Assembly (NCBI GenBank): GCA_016649475.1
Contig: JAENXP010000144.1
Coordinates: forward strand, 1 to 6,409
Origin: Burkholderiales bacterium
Lineage (GTDB): Bacteria; Pseudomonadota; Gammaproteobacteria; Burkholderiales; SG8-39
DNA: 6,409 nt
Direction: 5' to 3'
The notes under the pieces were generated by a model. The model made no database searches. It was given only the letters and a program-made list of their open reading frames with translations, and was not told the DNA's origin. This document shows positions 1-5,630 of the stretch, in pieces; positions within the stretch are counted from its first letter, which is position 1, and the number at the start of each line of letters is the position of its first letter. The position numbers and the translations under genes were made by a program.

Positions 1-1
1 A

Positions 2-1603
2 CTCGTGCTGATACTCGCAGCGGTGTCGCTGGCCGGGCTCGAGCTGGTGGTGCTGAAAATGCTGCCCTTCGACAACAAGTCGGAGCTGCAGGTGGTGGTG
101 GACATGCCCACGGGCACGCCGCTGGAACGGACTTCCGCAGCGCTGCAGGAAATGGGCGCTTATCTGGCAACGGTTCCCGAAGTCACCGACTACCAGGTCT
201 ACGCGGGCACCAGCGCGCCGATCAACTTCAACGGCCTGGTGCGCCAGTATTATCTGCGCCAGTCGCCCGAGCTCGGCGACATACAGGTGAATCTGGTGGA
301 CAAGCACCAGCGCAGCCGCAAGAGCCACGAAATCGCGGCCGCGCTGCGTCCGCAGCTGCAGGCGATTGCGGCGCGTCTGGGCGCCTCGCTCAAGGTGGTG
401 GAGGTGCCTCCCGGTCCGCCGGTGCAGGCGCCGATAGTGGCCGAAGTCTATGGACCCGACTACGCCGGCCAGATCGCAGTGGCGCAAAAGCTGCGCGCCG
501 ATTTCGCCGGCACGCCCGACATCGTCGACGTCGACGCGAGCGTCGCCGAAGCTGCGCCGAAGCTGCGCCTGCGCGTCGACCAGGCCAAGGCTGCGCTGAT
601 GGGCGTGGCGCAGAGCGATATCGTCGCCGTCGTGCGCATGGGGCTTGCGGGCGAGGACGTCACGCCCCTGCACGACAGCGGCGCCAAATACGAAGTGCCG
701 GTGAGGGTGTTGCTGCCTCCGGCGCAGGCGAGCCGCGTCGAATCGCTGCTGCGGCTGAAGGTGCGCGCGGCCGGCGGCGCGCTGATTCCGCTGAGCGAAC
801 TGGTGCACGCCGAGAGCGTTGCGCGGGACACCACCGTTTATCACAAGGACCTGCTGCCGGTCGTGTACGTATTCGGCGACATGGCGGGCAAGCTCGACAG
901 CCCGCTCTACGGCATGTTCGACATCCGCAGCCGGGTCATGGGCAAAGCGCTGCCGCAGGCTGGAACACTTGGGGAATACTTCATCTCCCAGCCGGAGGAC
1001 CCCTACGCCGGCTACGCGCTCAAGTGGGACGGCGAGTGGCAGGTGACCTACGAGACTTTCCGCGACATGGGGCTCGCCTATGCGGTCGGCCTGATCCTGA
1101 TCTACCTGCTGGTGGTGGCGCAGTTCAAGTCCTACCTGGTGCCGCTGATCATCATGGCGCCGATCCCGCTCACCATCATCGGCGTGATGCCGGGGCATGC
1201 GCTGCTAGGCGCGCAGTTCACCGCGACCTCGATGATAGGCATGATCGCGCTCGCCGGCATCATCGTGCGCAACTCCATCCTGCTGGTGGATTTCATCAAT
1301 CTGCAGATGCAGGAGGGCGCGGATTTCGAACACGCCGTGATCAACGCCGGCGCGACCCGGGCCAAGCCCATCGTGCTTACCGGCCTGGCGGCGATGCTGG
1401 GCGCGCTGTTCATCCTCGACGACCCGATTTTCAACGGCCTGGCGATCTCGCTGATCTTCGGCATCCTGGTGTCCACCGTGCTCACGCTGGTGGTGATTCC
1501 GGTGCTCTATTACGCGGCGAACTGGAAGCGCTGGCCGGCGCGGCCTGCGACGGTGGACGCCACAGCCGCTGCATCCGGCGCCAGTCCCGATAAAGCCGGT
1601 TGA
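2..1603 (+). CDS. RND-family efflux permease, C-terminal half (5' end outside window)
   Basis: This is the inner-membrane, proton-driven pump subunit of a tripartite RND exporter, in the AcrB-like (HAE-type) group. The reading frame is open to the left edge, so the GTG at position 5 is internal. The visible 530-odd residues match the second half of an AcrB-like protein of about 1,040 aa. Numbering from that GTG, they show TM7 (about 1-19), the second periplasmic porter/docking region (about 25-345), then five membrane helices (about 353-372, 377-399, 406-430, 452-471, 480-503). The TM10 motif GIIVRNSILLVDF (418-430) and the TM11 segment RAKPIVLTGL (452-461) are family hallmarks. Where AcrB has its proton-relay Lys940, this protein has Arg422. 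The tail after 507 is Ala-rich and probably disordered. The periplasmic adaptor is presumably upstream, outside the window. The substrate cannot be deduced. Family assignment is secure. Confidence 0.95.
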   Translation, partial: LVLILAAVSLAGLELVVLKMLPFDNKSELQVVVDMPTGTPLERTSAALQEMGAYLATVPEVTDYQVYAGTSAPINFNGLVRQYYLRQSPELGDIQVNLVDKHQRSRKSHEIAAALRPQLQAIAARLGASLKVVEVPPGPPVQAPIVAEVYGPDYAGQIAVAQKLRADFAGTPDIVDVDASVAEAAPKLRLRVDQAKAALMGVAQSDIVAVVRMGLAGEDVTPLHDSGAKYEVPVRVLLPPAQASRVESLLRLKVRAAGGALIPLSELVHAESVARDTTVYHKDLLPVVYVFGDMAGKLDSPLYGMFDIRSRVMGKALPQAGTLGEYFISQPEDPYAGYALKWDGEWQVTYETFRDMGLAYAVGLILIYLLVVAQFKSYLVPLIIMAPIPLTIIGVMPGHALLGAQFTATSMIGMIALAGIIVRNSILLVDFINLQMQEGADFEHAVINAGATRAKPIVLTGLAAMLGALFILDDPIFNGLAISLIFGILVSTVLTLVVIPVLYYAANWKRWPARPATVDATAAASGASPDKAG

Positions 1604-1608
1604 GCCGC

Positions 1609-1630
1609 GGGGCCGTGCCCCATCCGTTTT
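1609..1630 (+). terminator. Weak terminator-like hairpin after the RND gene
   Basis: GGGGC (1609-1613) and GCCCC (1617-1621) can form a five-base-pair GC stem with a three-base loop, starting six bases after the RND stop. A TTTT run at 1627-1630 and a pyrimidine-rich stretch to 1641 follow. The T run begins five bases after the stem, so this is not a textbook intrinsic terminator. It may only attenuate transcription into the next gene, which is on the same strand 61 bp downstream. Confidence 0.3.
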
Positions 1631-1664
1631 CATATTCTTTTCAACAGCCTGAAGGAGCATCACC

Positions 1665-1880
1665 ATGACCGTCGATAAATTCGTACACGTATTTGCCGGA
1701 ACATTCATACTGCTTTCGCTCGCGCTGGGCGTGCAGGCGAGCCCGGTTTTCCACAGCAGCTACTGGCTGTGGTTCACCACCTTCGTCGGCGCCAATCTGC
1801 TGCAGAGCGGTTTCACCGGATTCTGCCCGCTGGCGATGATACTCAAGGCGCTGGGCGTGAAAGAGACCGCGGCCGCCTGA
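1665..1880 (+). CDS. DUF2892 / YgaP-like small inner-membrane protein
   Basis: This 71-aa protein has two hydrophobic segments (about residues 7-25 and 34-54) and the signature GFTGFCPLAMILKALGV (49-65). That is the layout of the DUF2892 family, the membrane domain that in E. coli YgaP is fused to a rhodanese (sulfurtransferase) domain. No rhodanese domain is present here. Cys54 lies in the conserved CPL motif. The ATG is well supported by an AAGGAG Shine-Dalgarno at 1652-1657, seven bases upstream. The gene follows the RND pump by 61 bp on the same strand and precedes the methyltransferase by 80 bp, so co-transcription is plausible. Its biochemical role is unknown. The family's association with sulfur handling is general knowledge, and applying it here is inference. 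Confidence 0.88.
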   Translation: MTVDKFVHVFAGTFILLSLALGVQASPVFHSSYWLWFTTFVGANLLQSGFTGFCPLAMILKALGVKETAAA

Positions 1881-1884
1881 GCCT

Positions 1885-1921
1885 GAAACGCAGCGGCCCC
1901 GGTGCGCAGGCGAGGCGTTTC
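1885..1921. repeat. Intergenic inverted repeat between DUF2892 and methyltransferase genes
   Basis: GAAACGC (1885-1891) is the exact reverse complement of GCGTTTC (1915-1921), with a 23-base GC-rich spacer. It begins just after the DUF2892 stop and lies 39 bp before the methyltransferase start. No T run follows, so it does not look like an intrinsic terminator. It could be an mRNA structure separating expression of the two genes, or chance in GC-rich DNA. Confidence 0.3.
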
Positions 1922-1960
1922 GCCCTGACCGAAGCAGCAGGACATTGAGGGAGTGAGGCA

Positions 1961-2791
1961 ATGCAGATCGAACAGGCAGTAGCGCGGCACTACGCCCACG
2001 GCGCGCTCGAGGAAGCGATAATGAATGCGCTCGCGGCCGCGGGCAAGGATGTGAACCACCTTGTGCCCAAGGACCTCGCGCCGGTCGACGAATTCCACGT
2101 CGGCGGGCGGCCGGCGACTACGGCATTCGCGCAGCAGCTTGGCCTGCGTCCGGGTATGCGGCTGCTGGACATCGGTTGCGGACTGGGCGGAGCGTCGCGC
2201 TACTTTGCCAGCGAACATGGCTGTGAAGTTCGCGGAATCGATTTGTCGGCGGAGTACGTCGGCGTAGCCAATGCGCTGGCCGCGCGGGTCGGCCTTGCCG
2301 GGCGTGTGACCTGCGAACAAGGCAGCGCACTGGCCCTGCCTTTCGCGCCGGGAAGTTTCGACGGCGCCTACATGCTCCATGTCGGCATGAATATCGAAGA
2401 CAAGGCCAGGCTGTTCGCGGAGGTGCGCAGGGTGCTGAAGCCCTCGGGCCTGTTCGGGATCTACGACGTGATGCGCCTCGCTGACGGGGACCTGTCCTAT
2501 CCCGTTCCCTGGGCAAGCGGCCCCGAATCCAGCTTCGTCGCCGACGCCGCCAGCTACCGGCACCTGCTCGAAGCCGCCGGCTTCGAAGTGCTGAAGCAGC
2601 GCGACCGTCGCGACTTCGCGCTGGAGGTGTTTGCCCAAATGCGGGCAAAGGGTGCGGCGGCAGGGCCGGCGCCGCTGGGCCTGCATATCGTCATGGGCGC
2701 CGATGCGGGGCGGAAGGTCAAGAACATGACCGGCGACATAAGTGCCGGCCTGATCGCGCCGACCGAAATGATTTGCCGTGCTCCCGCATAG
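1961..2791 (+). CDS. Class I SAM-dependent methyltransferase
   Basis: This 276-aa soluble enzyme is predicted to transfer a methyl group from S-adenosylmethionine to a small molecule. It has a helical N-terminal lid (1-60) and the SAM-binding motif I LLDIGCGLGG (68-77). The acidic residue ending strand 2 is Asp94 in RGIDLS, expected to hold the ribose hydroxyls. A motif II-like GSALALPFAPGSFDGAYMLH spans 121-140 and the post-motif VLKPSGLFGIYDVM spans 158-171. The overall pattern resembles the Methyltransf_11 / UbiE and phosphoethanolamine- or sarcosine-methyltransferase-like families, but the acceptor cannot be read from the sequence. The ATG has a GAGGGAG ribosome site at 1947-1953 with seven-base spacing. 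It is on the same strand as the pump and DUF2892 genes and ends 18 bp before the convergent kinase gene. The enzyme class is secure; the substrate is unknown. Confidence 0.9.
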   Translation: MQIEQAVARHYAHGALEEAIMNALAAAGKDVNHLVPKDLAPVDEFHVGGRPATTAFAQQLGLRPGMRLLDIGCGLGGASRYFASEHGCEVRGIDLSAEYVGVANALAARVGLAGRVTCEQGSALALPFAPGSFDGAYMLHVGMNIEDKARLFAEVRRVLKPSGLFGIYDVMRLADGDLSYPVPWASGPESSFVADAASYRHLLEAAGFEVLKQRDRRDFALEVFAQMRAKGAAAGPAPLGLHIVMGADAGRKVKNMTGDISAGLIAPTEMICRAPA

Positions 2792-2800
2792 CTGAATTGG

Positions 2801-2820
2801 CGGCGGGTTCTAGACCGCCG
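2801..2820. terminator. Possible shared hairpin between convergent genes
   Basis: CGGCGG (2801-2806) pairs with CCGCCG (2815-2820) around an eight-base loop that contains the kinase stop codon (complement of 2810-2812). It begins 10 bp after the methyltransferase stop. Being symmetric, it could act on both strands. There is no T run on either side, so any termination activity is doubtful. Confidence 0.3.
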
Positions 2821-4252
2821 GGATGCGTGCCAGCGTAAGTTTTGCTTCCAGTCCGCCCCCGGGGCGGTTGCGCAATACGAGGTCGCCGCCGTGCGCACGC
2901 GCAATGCTGCGCGCTATGCCCAGGCCGAGTCCGGTCCCGCCGGTCTCGCGGCTGCGCGAAGCCTCGCCTCTGAAAAAAGGCTCGAACGCCTGATCCAGTT
3001 CTGCTTCCGGGATGCCGGGGCCGTCATCGAGCACGCGGATGGTGAGCCGGTCCGCGGCGTCCTCCAGGCTGATTGCGGCGCGGCCGCCGTAGCGTATCGC
3101 GTTGTCCACGAGGTTGGTGAGACAACGCCGCAGCGCGAGGGGCCGGCCCGGGTAGGGCAGCCCGATACTGCCTTCGATCCCGACCTCGTTGCCCATGTCC
3201 TGATAATCGGTTTGCAGGCTTTCCAGCAGCGCCGTCACGTCCACGCGCTGCACCGCTTCCTGGGTGCTCGCTTCGCGCATGAAATCCAGCGTCTGCGTAA
3301 CCATCGACTCCATCTCCTGCAGATCCTTGGCGAACTTCGCCCGCAGCGCCTCGTCCTCCAGCATTTCAGTGCGCAGGCGCAGCCGCGTGATCGGCGTTTT
3401 GAGATCATGCGACATGGCGGTGAATATGCGCGTGCGATCGGCGATGAAGCTCGACAGGCGCCGCTGCATGGTGTTGAACGCGCGCGCGGCGCGCTGCGCC
3501 TCGCTCGGCCCGGTTTCCGGCAGCGGCGGGCGATTGATGTCCTCGCCCAGTCTTTCCGCGGCTGTCGCGAGCGAGGAGAGCGGACCCGTTACCCAGCGCA
3601 CCGCGACCAGCGACAGCGCGATCACCGTGCCGAGCAGGATCAGCAGCGTCAGGGCCAGGCGCAGCGGCACGTCGATGGCCTGGGGCGAGAGGTATGAATC
3701 GAAGGTGACCCAGGTGCCGTCATGGAGTGCAATCTGCACCGTGAAAAATGTGCCTTGTCCGGAGAAACCCGGGCCCATGCCGTGCTCCTGGCCCCGGCCC
3801 CAGCCGCGGCCCTGCATCATGGGCATCATCGCCATCTCGGGCGGCCGGTCGCGCGGCCGCGAGCGGAAGCTCTCCGGCGCGTCCTCGAGCCGAACCACGT
3901 TCACCTGAGCGTCCTCGCCCAGGGCAAAGCGCAACACCGCGGTGAACATGGAATGCTGCAGGTCGCTCTGTGCAGGAACCGCGGGCGCCGTGATCCGGGG
4001 CCGGTCCAGCGACACCGCCAGCGGCGGCGCGTTGAATACGGCGACGACCTTGCGCCGCTCCGCCGCGGGCAGCGAATCCAGCAGCTTGACGATATCCGAC
4101 ATTTGCTGCGCCAGGCGCATGCCTCCGGCCCGATAAAGCAGCTGGTCGCGTTCGGCCAGATTGATATAAACGGTGGCGATCTGCGCGAGGATCAGGCCGC
4201 CGAGCAGGATCAGGACCAGCCTTCCGAACAGACTGCGCGGCGCGAGGCGCAC
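2810..4252 (-). CDS. EnvZ-like membrane sensor histidine kinase
   Basis: This 480-aa inner-membrane kinase senses a periplasmic signal and phosphorylates the adjacent response regulator. In order it has TM1 (about 10-30), a periplasmic domain (31-196), TM2 (197-217), HAMP (218-270), and the dimerisation/phosphoacceptor H-box FTAMSHDLKTPITRLR with His282. The ATPase follows, with N-box LTNLVDNAIRYG (378-389), G1 DDGPGIP (409-415) and G2 GGTGLGLGIA (438-447). All catalytic motifs are intact. The H-box and short H-to-N spacing are EnvZ/RstB-like. A low-complexity stretch at about 126-168 of the sensor domain is rich in Met, Gly, Arg and Pro, with His157. The start is a GTG that shares one base with the regulator's TAG stop. 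AGGTGGAG (complement of 4258-4265) is its ribosome site, so translation is probably coupled to the regulator. The signal is unknown. Confidence 0.93.
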   Translation of the reverse strand: MRLAPRSLFGRLVLILLGGLILAQIATVYINLAERDQLLYRAGGMRLAQQMSDIVKLLDSLPAAERRKVVAVFNAPPLAVSLDRPRITAPAVPAQSDLQHSMFTAVLRFALGEDAQVNVVRLEDAPESFRSRPRDRPPEMAMMPMMQGRGWGRGQEHGMGPGFSGQGTFFTVQIALHDGTWVTFDSYLSPQAIDVPLRLALTLLILLGTVIALSLVAVRWVTGPLSSLATAAERLGEDINRPPLPETGPSEAQRAARAFNTMQRRLSSFIADRTRIFTAMSHDLKTPITRLRLRTEMLEDEALRAKFAKDLQEMESMVTQTLDFMREASTQEAVQRVDVTALLESLQTDYQDMGNEVGIEGSIGLPYPGRPLALRRCLTNLVDNAIRYGGRAAISLEDAADRLTIRVLDDGPGIPEAELDQAFEPFFRGEASRSRETGGTGLGLGIARSIARAHGGDLVLRNRPGGGLEAKLTLARIPAV

Positions 4253-4974
4253 TATCGCTCCACCTCGACCGGCACCGAGAGCACATAGCCCTCGCCGCGC
4301 ACCGTCTTGATGATCTGCGGATCGGCGGGGTCGTCGCCGAGGCGGTGGCGCAGCCGGCTGACCTGAATGTCGATGCTGCGATCCATGGGGTCGGCCTCAT
4401 GGCCCTTGGACAGGAGCATGAGCTGGTCGCGCGTAAGCACATGGTTGGGGTGGCTCAGGAAAATCCGCAGCAGCTGGTATTCGTTGCCGCTGAGTGAAGT
4501 CACCACGCCCTCCGGCGACACCAGGTGCCGGGCCACCGCGTCCAGGCGCCAGCCGGCGAACGCGATCCCGCGGGCCTCGTCGGCGCGCAGATTGCGCGGC
4601 AGGCTGCGCGTGCGCCGCAGCACGCTCTTGATGCGTGCCAGCAGCTCCCTCGGACTGAACGGTTTGGCCAGGTAATCGTCCGCGCCCATCTCCAGGCCGA
4701 CTATGCGGTCGGTTTCCTCGCCGCGCGCCGTGAGCATGATGACCGGGGTATCGGACTCGGCGCGCAGTTTGCGGCACAGCGTCAGGCCGTCGTCGCCCGG
4801 CAGCATCAGATCGAGCACGATCAGATCGACCTTGCCGCGCGCAAGCGCTGCCCACATCCCCTTGCCGTCGGCCACCAGGCCCGCCTGGTAGCCGTTCTTG
4901 CCCAGGTACTCGCCGAGCAGGCTGCGGATTTCGGCGTCGTCGTCGACGATCAGAATGTGGTCGGGAGTGTCCAT
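4252..4974 (-). CDS. OmpR-family response regulator
   Basis: This 240-aa cytoplasmic transcription factor is the partner of the kinase encoded directly downstream. The receiver domain (about 1-120) has the acidic pocket Asp11-Asp12-Asp13, phosphoacceptor Asp55 in VLDLMLPGDDG, the switch Thr82 and Lys104 in AKPFSPREL. The C-terminal winged helix (about 136-236) carries the OmpR hallmarks LSGNEYQLLRIFL (161-173), RSIDIQVSRLRHRLG (199-213) and the wing IIKTVRGEGYVLSV (221-234). All expected residues are present, so it should be phosphorylatable and bind DNA. The ATG at 4974-4972 has no clear Shine-Dalgarno; a direct repeat GCAGAC-N10-GCAGAC lies immediately upstream of it. It is transcribed away from the ArsR gene across a roughly 220-bp divergent region. 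It groups with EnvZ/OmpR systems, but its target genes are not shown; the neighbouring pump is only a guess. Confidence 0.95.
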   Translation of the reverse strand: MDTPDHILIVDDDAEIRSLLGEYLGKNGYQAGLVADGKGMWAALARGKVDLIVLDLMLPGDDGLTLCRKLRAESDTPVIMLTARGEETDRIVGLEMGADDYLAKPFSPRELLARIKSVLRRTRSLPRNLRADEARGIAFAGWRLDAVARHLVSPEGVVTSLSGNEYQLLRIFLSHPNHVLTRDQLMLLSKGHEADPMDRSIDIQVSRLRHRLGDDPADPQIIKTVRGEGYVLSVPVEVER

Positions 4975-4996
4975 GTCTGCATTTATAACCGTCTGC
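4975..4996 (-). repeat. Direct repeat immediately upstream of the response-regulator start
   Basis: Read on the minus strand, GCAGAC occurs at 4996-4991 and again at 4980-4975, separated by a ten-base AT-rich spacer, and the second copy abuts the ATG. OmpR-family regulators bind direct repeats, usually with about 11-bp periodicity. The 16-bp periodicity here is atypical, so an autoregulatory site is only a possibility. Confidence 0.25.
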
Positions 4997-5073
4997 CTGC
5001 GCCCTGTGCGGAAAATTTGTAGCGTAGTGTATCAATGCCCGCTTGCTCACGCCGTGGCGTACAAACGAATATG

Positions 5074-5086
5074 GGTCCGGAGGACC
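5074..5086. repeat. Short perfect inverted repeat in the divergent region
   Basis: GGTCC (5074-5078) and GGACC (5082-5086) flank a three-base GGA centre. It lies roughly midway between the two divergent regulator genes. It contains a GGAGG that resembles a ribosome site, but the only start close by (GTG at 5087) opens an 18-codon frame with a three-base spacing. An operator is possible; nothing else supports a function. Confidence 0.25.
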
Positions 5087-5129
5087 GTGTTCGCGGCATC
5101 CGCTGTGAGGCGGCGCGGCAGGCAACTGC

Positions 5130-5156
5130 CATGCGCCGCATGATTGATAATATGCG
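5130..5156. promoter_or_regulatory. Candidate ArsR operator: overlapping inverted repeats
   Basis: CATGCG (5130-5135) and CGCATG (5137-5142) form a perfect inverted repeat with a one-base centre. The CGCAT of its right arm (5137-5141) also pairs with ATGCG at 5152-5156 across a ten-base AT-rich spacer. The second pair covers the predicted -35 element. ArsR-family repressors typically bind AT-rich imperfect inverted repeats overlapping their own promoters, so autorepression through this site is plausible. No match to a named operator consensus is claimed. Confidence 0.38.
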
Positions 5157-5172
5157 CAACTGTCGATATAGT
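5144..5172 (+). promoter_or_regulatory. Sigma70-type promoter of the ArsR-family gene
   Basis: TTGATA (5144-5149) and TATAGT (5167-5172) each match five of six bases of the -35 and -10 consensus and are separated by exactly 17 bp. Transcription would begin near 5179, leaving a leader of about 17 bases before the TTG start at 5196. It is the strongest promoter-like element I see in the window. Confidence 0.6.
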
Positions 5173-5186
5173 CGGTGCAGACGAAC

Positions 5187-5198
5187 GGAGATCAATTG
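5187..5198 (+). promoter_or_regulatory. Ribosome binding site that decides the ArsR start (TTG)
   Basis: GGAG at 5187-5190 is followed by five bases and then TTG at 5196-5198, which opens directly into the conserved ArsR fold. No comparable site precedes the upstream GTG at 5175. Confidence 0.6.
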
Positions 5199-5561
5199 GA
5201 CGAGCTCGACCACGCCTTCGATGCCGTAGCGGCGTATTTCAGCGTACTCTCCGAGCCTACGCGCCTGCGCATCATGCACGCCATATGCGAAGAGGAAAAA
5301 TCCGTCTGGCAGATTGTCGAAGAACTCGGCGCCACGCAGACGAATATATCGCGCCACCTGAATATGATGCACCGCAGCGGGGTGCTCGCGCGGCGCAAGC
5401 AGGGCAAGCAGGTTTACTACCGCGCCGCGGACGCCGCCATGGTGGATATCTGCCGCGACGTATGCAGCCGCATAGCTGCGCAAATGGACGAGAAAAAGCC
5501 GCTGCGGGGCGATCTGCTGCGCCTGATGCCGCGGCCCAAGGGCAAAAAGCGCGCGGGCTGA
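5196..5561 (+). CDS. ArsR-family winged-helix transcriptional repressor, cysteine-containing
   Basis: This dimeric DNA-binding repressor of the ArsR/SmtB family is 121 aa from the TTG chosen here. The pattern is AAYFSVLSEPTRLRIMHAI (12-30), then a helix-turn-helix with recognition helix TQTNISRHLNMMHRSGVL (48-65), a beta-wing RRKQGKQVYYRA (67-78), a C-terminal dimer helix and a basic tail ending KGKKRAG. The arsenic-binding CxC of classical ArsR is absent (the aligned stretch is KSVWQIVEELG). Cysteines occur at 31, 86 and 90, the last two in the C-terminal helix. This fits a thiol- or metal-responsive variant better than an arsenite sensor. A GTG at 5175 would add seven residues, but it lies before the predicted transcription start and has no ribosome site. 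The TTG has GGAG at 5187-5190 with five-base spacing. The gene converges on a YeeE/YedE permease gene, hinting at sulfur-related control. The ligand is unknown. Confidence 0.88.
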   Translation: MDELDHAFDAVAAYFSVLSEPTRLRIMHAICEEEKSVWQIVEELGATQTNISRHLNMMHRSGVLARRKQGKQVYYRAADAAMVDICRDVCSRIAAQMDEKKPLRGDLLRLMPRPKGKKRAG

Positions 5562-5580
5562 TTCACCGCGCTGCGCGTTT
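5548..5580 (+). terminator. Weak hairpin at the end of the ArsR gene
   Basis: AGCGCG (5548-5553) can pair with CGCGCT (5567-5572) around a 13-base loop that includes the stop codon. A smaller CGCG-CTG-CGCG palindrome (5567-5577) is followed by TTT (5578-5580). Either could assist termination, but the stems are short and the T run minimal. The remaining gap to the convergent permease gene (to 5630) is GC-rich and shows nothing else clear. Confidence 0.25.
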
Positions 5581-5630
5581 CGCCCGAGTCGCGCAGGCGC
5601 AAGAGCGATGCAAGGCGCGGCGTCCTCGCG

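Noticed and set aside
1760..2686. A 308-codon minus-strand frame opposite the DUF2892 and methyltransferase genes.
   Set aside because: It spans two genes with clear families and good ribosome sites on the other strand, and shows no domain of its own.
2891..3697. A 268-codon open frame on the plus strand opposite the kinase gene.
   Set aside because: It lies entirely antisense to a kinase with all catalytic motifs intact, its translation is Arg/Ala/Gln-rich without recognisable domains, and such long antisense frames are usual in GC-rich coding DNA.
5087..5143. An 18-codon frame starting at GTG 5087 behind a GGAGG, as a possible leader peptide.
   Set aside because: The ribosome-site spacing is only three bases, no promoter is evident upstream, and the peptide has no attenuator-like codon run; the predicted ArsR promoter lies downstream of it.
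5196..5561. Classical arsenic-resistance regulator.
   Set aside because: The ELCVC-type metal-binding motif is replaced by KSVWQ, and no arsenate reductase or arsenite transporter gene is in the window.
1904..5599. GCGTTTCGCCC and GCGCAGGCG each occur in two intergenic gaps (near 1904-1925 and 5575-5599), suggesting a dispersed intergenic repeat.
   Set aside because: In 6.4 kb there are about 2x10^7 position pairs against 4^11 (about 4x10^6) possible 11-mers, so several shared 11-mers are expected by chance, more in GC-rich DNA. The order of the two words also differs.
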